A DNA stretch of 64,000 nucleotides, taken from assembly GCF_030440575.1 (NCBI RefSeq), contig NZ_CP047189.1:434001-498000 (forward strand), written 5' to 3'. The stretch's first letter is position 1; every line of letters begins with the position of its first letter. A model generated the notes under the pieces. It was not told the origin of the DNA, ran no database searches, and saw only the letters and a list, made by a program, of their open reading frames with translations. The translations under genes and the position numbers were made by a program. Positions 21,329 through 33,338 of the stretch are shown piece after piece. The DNA is from Corynebacterium ciconiae DSM 44920. GTDB lineage: Bacteria; Actinomycetota; Actinomycetes; Mycobacteriales; Mycobacteriaceae.

Positions 21329-22612
21329 ATGGCTGAGCAATTCGATGTCGTCGACATCATCCGCACTAAGCGCGATGGCGGCGAACTCTCAACAGAGCAG
21401 ATCAACTGGGTGATCGATGCCTACACCCGTGGGGTTGTCGGCGATGAGCAGATGGCTGCGCTGAACATGGCGATCTTCATCCGCGATATGAACCGCCGGG
21501 AGATCGTGGACTGGACACAGGCGATGATCGCCTCCGGTGACACCATGGACTTCTCCACGCTGTCCAAGCCCACCACGGACAAGCACTCCACCGGCGGAGT
21601 GGGCGATAAGGTCACCCTGCCACTCGGGCCGCTGGTGTCCTCCTATGGGGTAGCGGTGCCGCAGCTTTCGGGCCGCGGGCTGGGCCACACAGGCGGCACC
21701 TTGGACAAGCTGGAATCCATCCCCGGTTGGCAGGCGGATGTGCCTACTGATCGGCTCATGGAGATTCTGGAGGATTCGGGTGCAGTGGTGGCTGCCGCCG
21801 GCGCCGGGCTGGCTCCAGCCGATAAGAAGATCTACGCGTTGCGCGATATCACCGCCACCGTGGACTGCATTCCGCTAATCGCCTCGTCCATCATGAGCAA
21901 GAAGATTGCCGAAGGCACCTCCGCCTTGGTGCTGGATGTGAAGGTGGGCTCGGGTGCCTTCATGAAGGACCTCGACCAGGCACGCGCGCTGGCTCGAACC
22001 ATGGTGGATCTGGGTAATGACGCGGGCGTGCGCACCCGTGCCCTGCTTACTGATATGAATACCCCGCTGGGGCGCAAGATCGGCAACGCCCTCGAAGTGG
22101 AGGAATCCCTCGAGGTGCTCGCCGGTGGTGGTCCCGCCGATCTGGTGGAGATCACCTGCGAGCTGGCCCGCGAAATGCTGGAGTTGGCTGGGGTACACGA
22201 TCCCGATGTGGAGGAAGCACTCAAGGACGGCCGTGCCATGGACTCGTGGCGCAAGATGATCCGTGCCCAAGGCGGCGACCCCGATGCGCCCCTCCCCGTG
22301 GCCGCCCACCAAGAAGTGGTCACCGCCGACCGCGATGGCGTGCTCAGCGAGCTGGACGCGCTGGCCCTGGGTGTGGGCTCGTGGCGCCTCGGCGCCGGCC
22401 GAGCCCGCAAGGAGGATCCGGTGCAGGCCACCGCCGGTATCGAGATCCACGCCGAGATCGGCCAAGAAGTGAAGAAGGGCGAGAAGCTACTCACCCTCCA
22501 CACCGACACCCCCGACCGTTTCGAGCGGGCACTGGAATCCATCCGCCCCGGCATCGTCATCGGCGATGCCCCAGCAGCAGCCCGCACCATCATTCTCGAT
22601 CGCATTGTTTAA
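21329..22612 (+). CDS. deoA: Thymidine phosphorylase
   Basis: This 427-residue enzyme cleaves thymidine and deoxyuridine with phosphate to base plus deoxyribose 1-phosphate. It contains the family signature [33 protein letters not shown] for phosphate binding, and a C-terminal lipoyl-like alpha/beta domain ([19 protein letters not shown]). It is the first gene of deoA-deoC-phosphosugar mutase. deoC begins 13 bp after the stop. Confidence 0.95.
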   Translation: MAEQFDVVDIIRTKRDGGELSTEQINWVIDAYTRGVVGDEQMAALNMAIFIRDMNRREIVDWTQAMIASGDTMDFSTLSKPTTDKHSTGGVGDKVTLPLGPLVSSYGVAVPQLSGRGLGHTGGTLDKLESIPGWQADVPTDRLMEILEDSGAVVAAAGAGLAPADKKIYALRDITATVDCIPLIASSIMSKKIAEGTSALVLDVKVGSGAFMKDLDQARALARTMVDLGNDAGVRTRALLTDMNTPLGRKIGNALEVEESLEVLAGGGPADLVEITCELAREMLELAGVHDPDVEEALKDGRAMDSWRKMIRAQGGDPDAPLPVAAHQEVVTADRDGVLSELDALALGVGSWRLGAGRARKEDPVQATAGIEIHAEIGQEVKKGEKLLTLHTDTPDRFERALESIRPGIVIGDAPAAARTIILDRIV

Positions 22613-22625
22613 GGAGAGCTACCAC

Positions 22626-23279
22626 ATGAGCTTGAACCGAGCAGAACTCGCCCGCTACATTGACCACACCCTGCTGAAGCCAGAGGCCACCCGCGCCGAC
22701 TTCGAGGCCCTGGCCAGCGAGGCCGGCGAGCTTGGCGTGTTCTCCATCTGTGTCTCGCCCTCCGAGCTGCCCATCACCGCCCCCGAGGGCGTGGCCGTGG
22801 CCACCGTCTGCGGCTTCCCCTCCGGTGCTGTGCACTCCGAGATCAAGGCCGCCGAGGCAGCGCTGTCGGTGCAGCAAGGAGCCGACGAGGTGGACATGGT
22901 GATCAATATTGCCGATGCCAAAGAGGGTGACTTTGAGGCCGTGCAGGCCGATATTGCTGCGGTGCGCTCCGCCATCCCGAACGCGCTGCTGAAGGTGATT
23001 ATCGAGTCGGCTGTGCTGAACGAGGACGAGATCGTGGGCTGCTGTAAGGCCGCAGAGGCCGCCGGTGCGGACTTTGTGAAGACCTCCACCGGCTTCCACC
23101 CGGCCGGCGGTGCAAGCGTGGAGGCTGTACGGCTCATGCGCCAGACCGTGGGCGATCGCCTCGGAGTGAAGGCCTCCGGCGGGATCCGTGATCTCGCCAC
23201 CGCCCAGGCCATGATCGACGCCGGTGCCAGCCGCCTCGGCTGCTCCTCCTCCGCCGCAATCTTGAAGGAGCTGGACTAA
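22626..23279 (+). CDS. deoC: Deoxyribose-phosphate aldolase
   Basis: ATG 22626 sits nine bases after AAGGAG and gives 217 residues, the normal length for the short bacterial enzyme. It splits deoxyribose 5-phosphate into acetaldehyde and glyceraldehyde 3-phosphate. The Schiff-base lysine is in FVKTSTGF and the second catalytic lysine in [10 protein letters not shown]; the N-terminus reads [11 protein letters not shown]. The stop is followed directly by the ATG of the next gene. Confidence 0.96.
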   Translation: MSLNRAELARYIDHTLLKPEATRADFEALASEAGELGVFSICVSPSELPITAPEGVAVATVCGFPSGAVHSEIKAAEAALSVQQGADEVDMVINIADAKEGDFEAVQADIAAVRSAIPNALLKVIIESAVLNEDEIVGCCKAAEAAGADFVKTSTGFHPAGGASVEAVRLMRQTVGDRLGVKASGGIRDLATAQAMIDAGASRLGCSSSAAILKELD

Positions 23280-24914
23280 ATGACTATCGATAGCACCCGC
23301 ATCAGCGATTGGATCGCACACGATCCCGATCCCGCCACCGCCGCCGAGCTGAAAGCTCTCCTCGATGCCGGCGACACCGAGGAACTAGCAGCACGCTTCT
23401 CTGGGCCGCTGGAGTTCGGCACCGCCGGCCTGCGCGGCCGCTATGAAGCTGGCGAATCCCGTATGAACGTGGCCACCGTCTCCCGCGCCACTGCCGGGCT
23501 GGCCGCGTGGCTGACCTCCAAGGTCGAGCGCCCCGTGGTGGTGATCGGCTGCGATGCCCGCTACGGCTCCGCCGAGTTCCACCAGGCGGCCGCGGAGATC
23601 TTTGCCGCCGCCGGCTGTATCGTGCACCTGATCCCGCCGCAGCTTCCCACCCCCTTCACCGCCTTCTGTGTGCGTTACTTCGATGCCGATGCCGGGGTGA
23701 TGGTGACCGCCTCTCACAATCCGCCCAAGGATAACGGCTACAAGGTGTATCTCGGTGGCCGTGTGGTGGATGGTGATGCCGCCAAAGGTGTGCAGCTCAT
23801 CAGCCCGGCAGATAAAGACATCGCCAAGCTCATTGCGGCAGCCCCCGCCGCTGATGAGATTGTACGCCGCAAGGAAAACATCGAGCCGGTCGATGAGTCC
23901 GTGCTGGAGGAGTACCTCTCCCGTGCGGTGAGCCTGCGTCGCGGCAGCGGCGAGTCGGATCTGCCTATCGTGTTCACCGCGATGCACGGTGTGGGCGGAG
24001 AGGTCCTCGATACTGTGCTCTCCCGCGCCGGGTTCACCAAGGTGACCGCCGTTGCCGAGCAGCGCGAGCCGAACCCCGATTTCCCCACCGTGTCCTTCCC
24101 CAACCCGGAAGAAGACGGCGCGCTGGATCTGTCCATCGCCACTGCACAGCGCAGCGGCGCAGAGCTGATTCTGGCGCTCGACCCCGATGCGGATCGCTGC
24201 TCTGTGGCGATCCCTACCGCCGAGGGCTGGCGCCAGCTGTCCGGCGACGAAGTGGGGGCGGTATTGGCCGAGGACATCGCCCGCACCTGCGCGGGCAGCG
24301 GCGCTACCCTAGCGGCGTCGATCGTGTCCTCGCGCTTGCTGGGCAAGGTGGCCGAGCGTCACGGGCTACGTTTCCAGCCCACCCTCACCGGCTTCAAGTG
24401 GATTGCCCGCACCCCAGAGATGGTGATGGGCTATGAGGAGGCGCTGGGTTATTGCACCGACCCGGAGGTGGTGCGCGACAAGGACGGCATCACAGCTTGC
24501 CTGCGCGTCGCCGACGTGGCGGATAGGCTTCGGGCCGAAGGCAAGAGCCTGCAGGACTTCCTCGATGAGATCGCCGCGGACTATGGGCTGTATGTGACCT
24601 CGCCGCTTACCTTCCGCATGTCCGATCCAGCCGATATTGCCGCCGCGCTGGAGAAACTGAAGACCACCCCGCCCACCAGCTTGGCTGGGGCCACGGTGAC
24701 GGACTTCTCGGATCTTTCCGAAGGTTTCCGCGGCCTTCCGCCCACTACCGGCTTCTGGGTGGAAACCGATGGTGGCGACCGCATCGTGGCCCGCCCCTCC
24801 GGCACCGAGCCGAAGCTCAAGTGCTACCTGGAGGTTATCGCCACGGATCGCCCAGCTGCGGAGCAGCGTCTCGCCCAGCTGAAGACAGAGTTCGCGGCAG
24901 CCCTCGGGTTGTAG
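23280..24914 (+). CDS. Phospho-sugar mutase, likely phosphopentomutase/phosphoglucomutase
   Basis: This 544-residue alpha-D-phosphohexomutase starts with no gap after deoC, its AAGGAG lying inside the deoC end. Motifs are complete: the phosphoserine loop TASHNPPKDNGYKVY, the Mg-binding DPDADRCSVA, the sugar-recognition GYEEALGY and the phosphate-binding RPSGTEPKLKCYLEV. In this operon it most likely converts deoxyribose 1-phosphate from DeoA into the 5-phosphate used by DeoC, since no DeoB-type gene is present. Activity on glucose or mannose phosphates is equally possible from sequence alone. Confidence 0.9.
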   Translation: MTIDSTRISDWIAHDPDPATAAELKALLDAGDTEELAARFSGPLEFGTAGLRGRYEAGESRMNVATVSRATAGLAAWLTSKVERPVVVIGCDARYGSAEFHQAAAEIFAAAGCIVHLIPPQLPTPFTAFCVRYFDADAGVMVTASHNPPKDNGYKVYLGGRVVDGDAAKGVQLISPADKDIAKLIAAAPAADEIVRRKENIEPVDESVLEEYLSRAVSLRRGSGESDLPIVFTAMHGVGGEVLDTVLSRAGFTKVTAVAEQREPNPDFPTVSFPNPEEDGALDLSIATAQRSGAELILALDPDADRCSVAIPTAEGWRQLSGDEVGAVLAEDIARTCAGSGATLAASIVSSRLLGKVAERHGLRFQPTLTGFKWIARTPEMVMGYEEALGYCTDPEVVRDKDGITACLRVADVADRLRAEGKSLQDFLDEIAADYGLYVTSPLTFRMSDPADIAAALEKLKTTPPTSLAGATVTDFSDLSEGFRGLPPTTGFWVETDGGDRIVARPSGTEPKLKCYLEVIATDRPAAEQRLAQLKTEFAAALGL

Positions 24915-25044
24915 ACGCTTGAGGTTCTCAAGCCCTTAAGGGCCGCAAGTCTCGAGGTCGCAACGGCACAGGGGCCCGCCTCGCGCTACTGCCCCGCGCT
25001 CCCGCCCCGCGTGACTGGCGCGCCAGCTTTATAGACTCGATATC

Positions 25045-25081
25045 GACGGCAGCATCCTGCAATCTGCAGGGTGCTGCCGTC
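25045..25081 (+). terminator. Terminator between the deo operon and guaB1
   Basis: The stem GACGGCAGCA-CCTGC pairs with GCAGG-TGCTGCCGTC around a short loop. It lies between convergent genes, 130 bp after the mutase stop and 48 bp beyond the guaB1 stop. The 24915-25044 stretch before it holds nothing recognisable. Confidence 0.75.
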
Positions 25082-25129
25082 GTGCGTGTACCGGTGGCCT
25101 CGCGTGGACGAGTTCTAGGGGCGCCCGAT

Positions 25130-27366
<2,237 letters not shown>

Positions 27367-27482
27367 GGGGGTCCTTTCAGCGAAGGTGGGGCGGTGGTTA
27401 CTCCCACCGCCGCGGCGCCGGGCCTTCAGTCACGTGCCTAGCGCAGCAGAGGGGAGGGAGTTCAACCCCCGAAGGAAATGTT

Positions 27483-27501
27483 ACAGTGTAGCCTAACCTT
27501 A
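27483..27501 (-). promoter_or_regulatory. DtxR box upstream of hmuO
   Basis: Against the 19-bp consensus TWAGGTTAGSCTAACCTWA, the right half on the plus strand (CTAACCTTA) matches 9 of 9, the centre matches and the left half matches 5 of 9. It lies 117-135 bp before the hmuO start, and DtxR is known to repress hmuO in corynebacteria. Confidence 0.75.
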
Positions 27502-27761
27502 TAGTTTTCTGAGGGCAAGGAGCGGCGGTGAGAATCTTTGGGCTTAGCGCTTGTGTTCGCTACAGGCGTACACCTTTACAAAGGCCGCGTGAGCTGCATC
27601 AATGCCCGCCCGACTGCTGTGTGAGTGCACGGTGTAACCGGCGGTGGGGATGCCCACCGCCGCGCGCGCGTTAGAGTGTGTGTAGCGAATGACACCAGTT
27701 ATATGAGCGCCGCGCGGGTTTTCGTGCGGGGCTTATGAGTAAAGGGGACATAGACAACACC
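27502..27761. other. Intergenic region upstream of clpC
   Basis: No gene is supported here. It must contain the clpC promoter. The AAAGGGG at 27739-27745 lies about 16 bp before the chosen clpC ATG. No unambiguous ClgR or HspR operator was recognised. Confidence 0.3.
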
Positions 27762-30485
27762 ATGTTTGAAAGATTCACCGATCGAGCCCGCCGAGTGATC
27801 GTCCTGGCACAGGACGAAGCTCGCATGCTTAACCACAATTACATCGGCACCGAGCACATCCTGCTCGGTCTTATTAGCGAGGGCGAAGGCGTTGCGGCGA
27901 AGGCGCTGGAGTCGATGGGAATCTCCCTCGACGCTGTGCGTCAAGAAGTCGAGGAGATTATCGGCCACGGCACTCAGCAGACCAGTGGCCACATTCCCTT
28001 TACGCCGCGTGCCAAGAAGGTGCTGGAGCTCTCCCTGCGTGAAGGGCTGCAGATGGGGCACAAGTACATCGGTACTGAGTTCCTTCTGCTCGGCCTCATC
28101 CGTGAGGGCGAGGGCGTAGCCGCCCAGGTGCTGGTGAAGCTCGGCGCGGATTTGCCGCGCGTGCGCCAGCAGGTTATTCAACTGCTCTCCGGTTATGAGG
28201 GTGGCCAGGAAGGCTCTGAGGATGAGGGTGGCGCCGCCCCCTCCGGCGGCAAGGTGCTCGGCGCGGGCGCCGCAGCCGGGGGCCGCGGCGGTGGCGGTAG
28301 CGCCGGTGAGCGCTCTAATTCTTTGGTCTTGGACCAGTTCGGCCGCAACCTCACCCAGGCTGCCAAGGAAGGCAAGCTGGATCCCGTAGTGGGTCGCGAG
28401 GACGAGATCGAGCGCATCATGCAGGTGCTGTCTCGTCGTACGAAGAACAACCCCGTGCTCATTGGTGAGCCCGGAGTGGGTAAAACCGCCGTGGTTGAGG
28501 GATTGGCTCTCGACATTGTTAATGGCAAGGTACCGGAGACTCTCAAGGATAAGCAGCTGTACTCGCTGGACTTGGGGTCACTCGTGGCCGGTTCGCGTTA
28601 TCGCGGTGACTTCGAGGAGCGCCTGAAGAAGGTGCTCAAGGAGATTAACCAGCGCGGCGATATCATCCTGTTCATCGATGAGATCCACACGCTTGTCGGC
28701 GCAGGTGCTGCCGAGGGGGCGATAGACGCCGCCTCGCTGTTGAAGCCGAAGCTGGCTCGCGGTGAGCTGCAGACCATCGGTGCTACCACTTTGGATGAGT
28801 ACCGCAAGCACATCGAGAAGGACGCCGCTCTGGAGCGTCGTTTCCAGCCGGTGCAGGTGCCCGAGCCCTCGGTGGAAGACACCATTGAGATCCTCAAGGG
28901 GCTGCGTGACCGCTACGAGGCTCACCACCGCGTGTCCATTACTGACAGTGCACTCGCTGCCGCCGCCAACCTCTCGAACCGCTACATCAACGATCGCTTC
29001 CTGCCGGATAAGGCAGTGGACTTGATTGATGAGGCCGGTGCCCGTATGCGCATCAAGCGCATGACTGCCCCGGATTCCATCCGTGAAGTGGATGAGCGTA
29101 TCGCTAGCGTGCGCCGCGAGAAGGAAGCCGCTATCGACGCCCAGGACTTTGAGAAGGCCGCGGGTCTGCGGGATAAGGAACGCAAGCTGGGCGAGGAGCG
29201 CGCGGAGAAGGAAAAGCAGTGGCGCTCCGGCGACCTAGAGGACATCGCCGAGGTCAGCGAGGAGCAGATTGCTGAGGTGCTGGGCCACTGGACCGGTATC
29301 CCGGTATTTAAGCTCACCGAGGAAGAGTCTGACCGCCTACTCCACATGGAAGAGGAGCTGCACAAGCGCATCATCGGCCAGGACGATGCCGTCAAGGCTG
29401 TCTCCCGCGCCATCCGCCGCACCCGCGCCGGGTTGAAGGATCCGAAGCGCCCCAGCGGCTCGTTCATCTTCGCCGGCCCCTCCGGTGTGGGTAAGACGGA
29501 GCTATCGAAGGCTTTGGCCGAGTTCCTCTTCGGCGAGGAAGACGCCCTTATTCAGATCGACATGGGCGAGTTCCACGACCGCTTCACCGCCTCCCGTCTC
29601 TTCGGTGCTCCTCCCGGATATGTGGGCTATGAAGAGGGCGGCCAGCTCACCGAAAAGGTGCGCCGCAAGCCGTTCTCTGTGGTGCTGTTCGACGAGATTG
29701 AGAAGGCCCACAAGGAGATCTACAACACCCTGTTGCAGGTCCTTGAGGATGGCCGCCTCACCGACGGCCAGGGCCGTGTGGTGGACTTCAAGAACACGGT
29801 GCTCATCTTCACCTCTAACCTGGGCACCCAGGACATCTCCAAGCCGGTGGGTCTGGGCTTCACCGGTTCCTCGGAGATGGACCACGATGCTCAGTACGAG
29901 CGCATGAAGCAGAAGGTGGATGATGAGCTGAAGAAGCACTTCCGCCCCGAGTTCCTCAACCGCATCGACTCCACCGTGGTGTTCCACCAGCTCACCCAAG
30001 ATGAGATTGTGCAGATGGTGGATCTGCTTATCTCCCGTGTGGAGCAGGCCCTTGCGGAGAAGGACATGGGTATCGAGCTCACCGATAAGGCCAAGAATCT
30101 TCTGGCCAAGCGCGGTTTCGACCCGGTTTTGGGTGCCCGCCCGCTGCGTCGCACCATTCAGCGCGACATCGAGGACGCCCTCTCTGAGCGCATCCTCTTC
30201 GGCGAAGTCGGTGCCGGTGAGATTGTGACTGTGGACGTGGAAGGCTGGGACGGCGAGTCCAAGGACACCGACGGTGCCACCTTCACGTTCACTCCGCGCC
30301 CGAAGCCGCTGCCCCAAGAGACCTTCTCTGAGATTTCTCCCGAAGCCGCTGCCGCCATCAAGGATGTCAGCGACGCTGCGGAGGAGGACGTCCCCGAGTC
30401 CGATAGCACTGTGGTTCCCTCTGGCGTAGGCGAGGAATCTACTGACAACAACGAGGGCGAGCAGCCCAACGGCGAGCAGAACTAG
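27762..30485 (+). CDS. clpC: ATP-dependent Clp protease ATP-binding subunit ClpC
   Basis: ATG 27762 ([17 protein letters not shown]) is the conserved ClpC start and gives 907 residues. Nine codons further upstream are in frame but unlikely. Order: two N-terminal Clp repeats (about 1-145), a Gly/Ala linker, AAA+ domain 1 with GEPGVGKT (about residue 240), a UVR-containing middle domain (about 420-460), AAA+ domain 2 with GPSGVGKT (about 575), and a Ser/Glu-rich tail. It unfolds substrates for ClpP. DUF4236 follows nine bases after the stop. Confidence 0.96.
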   Translation: MFERFTDRARRVIVLAQDEARMLNHNYIGTEHILLGLISEGEGVAAKALESMGISLDAVRQEVEEIIGHGTQQTSGHIPFTPRAKKVLELSLREGLQMGHKYIGTEFLLLGLIREGEGVAAQVLVKLGADLPRVRQQVIQLLSGYEGGQEGSEDEGGAAPSGGKVLGAGAAAGGRGGGGSAGERSNSLVLDQFGRNLTQAAKEGKLDPVVGREDEIERIMQVLSRRTKNNPVLIGEPGVGKTAVVEGLALDIVNGKVPETLKDKQLYSLDLGSLVAGSRYRGDFEERLKKVLKEINQRGDIILFIDEIHTLVGAGAAEGAIDAASLLKPKLARGELQTIGATTLDEYRKHIEKDAALERRFQPVQVPEPSVEDTIEILKGLRDRYEAHHRVSITDSALAAAANLSNRYINDRFLPDKAVDLIDEAGARMRIKRMTAPDSIREVDERIASVRREKEAAIDAQDFEKAAGLRDKERKLGEERAEKEKQWRSGDLEDIAEVSEEQIAEVLGHWTGIPVFKLTEEESDRLLHMEEELHKRIIGQDDAVKAVSRAIRRTRAGLKDPKRPSGSFIFAGPSGVGKTELSKALAEFLFGEEDALIQIDMGEFHDRFTASRLFGAPPGYVGYEEGGQLTEKVRRKPFSVVLFDEIEKAHKEIYNTLLQVLEDGRLTDGQGRVVDFKNTVLIFTSNLGTQDISKPVGLGFTGSSEMDHDAQYERMKQKVDDELKKHFRPEFLNRIDSTVVFHQLTQDEIVQMVDLLISRVEQALAEKDMGIELTDKAKNLLAKRGFDPVLGARPLRRTIQRDIEDALSERILFGEVGAGEIVTVDVEGWDGESKDTDGATFTFTPRPKPLPQETFSEISPEAAAAIKDVSDAAEEDVPESDSTVVPSGVGEESTDNNEGEQPNGEQN

Positions 30486-30494
30486 GAGATCAGC

Positions 30495-30665
30495 ATGGGC
30501 ATCACGTTCCGTAAGCGCCAAAAGGTAGGCAAGAACTCCTGGATCAACCTCTCCGGCTCGGGCGCTTCGACCTCCACCAAGGTCGGGCCGGTCACCTTCA
30601 ACTCCCGTGGCGGAGTGTGGGTGAACCTTCCTGGCGGCCTCACCTATCGCGGCCGCTGGAAGTAA
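30495..30665 (+). CDS. DUF4236 small protein (56 residues) downstream of clpC
   Basis: The gene encodes 56 residues beginning MGITFRKRQKVGKNSWINLS, followed by SGSGASTSTKVGPVTFNSRG and GVWVNLPGGLTYRGRWK. This matches the DUF4236 pattern of a basic, glycine-rich peptide with alternating polar and hydrophobic residues. AGGAG at 30484-30488 lies six bases before the ATG and overlaps the clpC stop, so it is co-transcribed with clpC. A strong terminator follows 18 bp later. Its function is unknown; position suggests, but does not prove, a link with Clp proteolysis. Confidence 0.85.
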   Translation: MGITFRKRQKVGKNSWINLSGSGASTSTKVGPVTFNSRGGVWVNLPGGLTYRGRWK

Positions 30666-30683
30666 TCCTGCGTCAAAGCTGAG

Positions 30684-30726
30684 ACTCCTCACCGCACAGC
30701 ACTCGCTTGGCGGTGGGGAGTTTTTT
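30684..30726 (+). terminator. Terminator of clpC-DUF4236
   Basis: A 12-bp stem (ACTCC-CACCGC / GCGGTG-GGAGT) is followed by six T residues, a strong intrinsic terminator. Confidence 0.92.
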
Positions 30727-30729
30727 CGC

Positions 30730-30741
30730 GCTTATCGACGC
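30730..30741 (-). repeat. Dispersed motif copy, intergenic (after the clpC terminator)
   Basis: The plus strand reads GCTTATCGACGC, an exact copy in reverse orientation four bases after the terminator T-run. Confidence 0.75.
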
Positions 30742-30795
30742 CATCCTCCACCATCAGCTGCGCAGTGGTGTGGGGGAATCGAATGCACAAAAAGA

Positions 30796-30838
30796 ACTGC
30801 TCTCCTTCCCCGTGACGAGATGGGAGAAGGAGAGCAGT
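30796..30838 (-). terminator. Terminator of the htaA-hmuT operon
   Basis: The inverted repeat ACTGCTCTCCTTCCC / GGGAGAAGGAGAGCAGT has a one-sided bulge. It lies 65 bp beyond the stop of the 437-residue HtaA protein. Confidence 0.75.
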
Positions 30839-30902
30839 GGTCTATCTAGCGCGGATGATGACGATGGTGTGAAGAACCATCAGATTGATACTCGGAAAGC
30901 CG

Positions 30903-32216
30903 TTAGACGCTCTTACGCCGGCTCGCGAAGAAGATAGCTGCCGCGCCGGTGAGCACCAGTCCGAGAGCCATACCCGCGATGCCCTTCACCGAGGCGCCAG
31001 TATTGGCGAGTCCCGAGGACCCGTGGCTCTTGTCGGCGTTGGCCCCACCATGTGGACCGTTACCATTCGCAACGCCAGCCACTTCATCGCCCTTGGTGGG
31101 GGAGTCCTTCGCCTCGCCGGTGCCCTTTGATCCCTTGGGATCCTTAGTAACACTAGGCTTCTTGTTGTTTCCCGGCTTGGTGTCCCCGCCGGGCGGCGTT
31201 TCCTCGCCAGGCTTGCTGTCGTCGCTGGGCTTGGTGCCTTCTTCTGGTTTCTTGCTATCACCCGGCTTGCTGTCTTCGCCCGGTTTGGTGTCGTCGTCAG
31301 GTTTGGTGTCTTCGCCCGGTTTGGTCTCGTCACCCGGCTTGGTGTCGTCACCAGGCTTGGTCTCGTCACCGGGCTTGGTGTCGTCACCGGGTTTGGTCTC
31401 GTCGCCCGGCTTGGTGCCTTCGCCCGGCGTGGTGTCGTCTCCGGGTTTGGTCTCATCGCCCGGCGTGGTCTCATCCCCCGGGGTGGGAGCCGGCTCCGGC
31501 TGGGGCTCGGGCTTCTCGCAGTGTTCGCCGAAGGTAACAGAGCCCACCTTCAGCGCGGAAACAGGCTCCTTCTCGTTGTTGTAGAAGCCTCCGAAGGCCT
31601 CTTTGCCCTTCTCAGTCAGGTAGCCTTCACCTTTGCTTGTGAAGCTCACGCTCTTTCCCCACTCGCCAGTGAACGGGTCCGTGAGGGTCCATTCGGCGAA
31701 GGGAATATTGCTCAGGCTGACCCAATCACCGATGGTCGTGGTATCCACGTACTTTCGGTACTTTGCGTCAACGTACATCACTGCTTTGGAGCCAGCGATC
31801 TCGAGCCGGAAGTTAGAGAAGGTGTTGTCCAGAATCGGGGTGCCGTCGTGGACGTGGCCAGTGAAGTGGAGACTGCCCGGAACAGTAAGCGTCACCGAAT
31901 CGGCCTTCGTGGAGTTCGCTTGGGCGGACGTGAACGTCCAATTTTTTCCACCGCCGGCGTCGGTTACAGAACCAGTGGCCTCAATTGACCCCCTAGCGAT
32001 AGGGCTAGTGATGTAGCGAACAAAGGAATCACGCAGACTCCAGTTGAAGCTGCCGCTGGTGGCGGAGAGCACCTGATTTTCGGCGACACAGTTCTTTTCC
32101 TGGACCACCTCGGCGAAGGCGGTTGCAGGGGTCATAGAGATGGCAAGTGACGCAGAGACTGCACCGGCAAGTGCCATGCGGCGTACTCGGGCGCGGGACG
32201 AGCGGTTCGGAGACAT
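30903..32216 (-). CDS. LAXTG-anchored surface protein with one HtaA haem-binding domain
   Basis: The 437-residue protein has a signal peptide (cut near ATAFA, residue 35), one HtaA domain (about 55-230), a Thr-Lys-Pro-Gly-Asp/Glu repeat stalk (245-350), a low-complexity linker, LANTG at 403-407, a membrane helix and RRKS. The HtaA domain keeps the Tyr of SLRDSFVRYI (Y69) and the His of FTGH (H121), positions used for haem binding in characterised HtaA domains. LAXTG is the sorting signal of class E sortases, so covalent wall display is expected. It starts 33 bp after hmuT, behind GAAAGG, as the third gene of that operon. Confidence 0.88.
   Translation of the reverse strand: MSPNRSSRARVRRMALAGAVSASLAISMTPATAFAEVVQEKNCVAENQVLSATSGSFNWSLRDSFVRYITSPIARGSIEATGSVTDAGGGKNWTFTSAQANSTKADSVTLTVPGSLHFTGHVHDGTPILDNTFSNFRLEIAGSKAVMYVDAKYRKYVDTTTIGDWVSLSNIPFAEWTLTDPFTGEWGKSVSFTSKGEGYLTEKGKEAFGGFYNNEKEPVSALKVGSVTFGEHCEKPEPQPEPAPTPGDETTPGDETKPGDDTTPGEGTKPGDETKPGDDTKPGDETKPGDDTKPGDETKPGEDTKPDDDTKPGEDSKPGDSKKPEEGTKPSDDSKPGEETPPGGDTKPGNNKKPSVTKDPKGSKGTGEAKDSPTKGDEVAGVANGNGPHGGANADKSHGSSGLANTGASVKGIAGMALGLVLTGAAAIFFASRRKSV
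31167..31484 (-). repeat. Tandem Thr-Lys-Pro-Gly-Asp-Asp/Glu repeats in the HtaA stalk
   Basis: About 17 imperfect 18-bp units encode variants of TKPGDD/TKPGDE (residues 245-350). They probably form an extended, acidic spacer that lifts the haem domain from the wall. Confidence 0.85.
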
Positions 32217-32249
32217 AGGGTACGGATACCTTTCGGTGTGTAGTCGGTA

Positions 32250-33338
32250 TTACTGCGAGTTGGGATTGTAAAGAGCTGTGGCGAAGGCAAGAATCATCTC
32301 GCCAGTTTGCGGTCCAAAGCTCAACGCTTGGCTGTCCGCGATGGTGATAAAATGCTGGTTCTTCGCGGCCTCTGTCTCGGCCACGCCAGGGCGGGCGAGC
32401 ATGCCATCAACACCACCGGTGGACTCAAGACCCTTGGACATCATCACGATCACATCGGGGTTGAGCTTGGCGAAGGCTTCGGCGTTGGCGGGGACCATGT
32501 CAGAGACATTGGCTTCCTTGGCCGCATCAACGGCCCCGACTGACTCGAAGAGTTCTGCGGTGCCACTATCTGGACCGAGGATGAAGAACACCCCGGACGA
32601 GCCACGCACATACACGAAAGCAGCACGCGGGGCGTGTTCGGGAGCGATCTCGCTGACAGCCTCGATCGCTTCATCGCGTTCCTTCTCGGCGCGTTCTGCC
32701 AGCTGTTCGCCCTCCCCATCGAGGCCGACGATGCCGGCAATAGTGCGGATGTCGTCGCCAATCGACGCCATCGTGCGGCTGGGGTTGATCACCACCGTGG
32801 TTACTCCAGCGTCGCGGAGCTGGTCGATAGCTTCATCTGGGCCGATGGAGTGATCCACAATGATGAGACTCGGGTCAAGGGCCAGCACCGCTTCCACATT
32901 GATGTTGTGGCCACCTTGAGTCACTACCGGCAGGTCTTCCAAGCTGGGCTCTTCGGAGCTGACTGTGCGGCCCACGATATTGGCCCGCAAACCCAAGCCA
33001 GCGATCGTGCGGGAGGTGGTGCCGTAGAGGTCAAGAGGAAGAATACGAGAGACGTCGGTGACGGTGACGTCATAGCCATCGGAATCGCTCAGCTCCACGG
33101 GAAGTTCAGGAGTTACCTCCTCGGCGATGGGGGTGACATCCCCTACCAGTTGGGTCTGGACAACTCCATTTTCTCCGGTCTCGGCTGAGCTATTTTTGAG
33201 GTTGTGCAGTGCCTGCTCAAAGCTGGTTTGTTGGGCATTGGCGGTGTTAGAATTCTCGCCCGAGGTGGACACGTTTAAGCCACATCCGGCGAGCAGAACA
33301 GAGCCGATGAGGCCGAGTGCTGCGAGGCGGATTTTCAC
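32250..33338 (-). CDS. hmuT: Haem ABC transporter substrate-binding lipoprotein HmuT
   Basis: This 362-residue lipoprotein has a signal peptide with lipobox LLAGC (Cys 19). It shows the periplasmic-binding fold of haem and siderophore transporters, from SRILPLDLYGTTSRTIAGLG to FGPQTGEMILAFATAL. H144 (GGHNINVEAVLALDP) and Y243 (AFVYVRG) correspond to the His/Tyr haem ligands of C. diphtheriae HmuT. The GTG start follows the htaA stop TAA with no gap, so translation is coupled. Its permease and ATPase partners are at 38.9-40.8 kb. Confidence 0.94.
   Translation of the reverse strand: MKIRLAALGLIGSVLLAGCGLNVSTSGENSNTANAQQTSFEQALHNLKNSSAETGENGVVQTQLVGDVTPIAEEVTPELPVELSDSDGYDVTVTDVSRILPLDLYGTTSRTIAGLGLRANIVGRTVSSEEPSLEDLPVVTQGGHNINVEAVLALDPSLIIVDHSIGPDEAIDQLRDAGVTTVVINPSRTMASIGDDIRTIAGIVGLDGEGEQLAERAEKERDEAIEAVSEIAPEHAPRAAFVYVRGSSGVFFILGPDSGTAELFESVGAVDAAKEANVSDMVPANAEAFAKLNPDVIVMMSKGLESTGGVDGMLARPGVAETEAAKNQHFITIADSQALSFGPQTGEMILAFATALYNPNSQ

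Noticed and set aside
30949..31584. 211-codon plus-strand frame of Ser/Pro/Gly/Leu/Val repeats
   Set aside because: It is the reverse complement of the TKPGDD repeat region.
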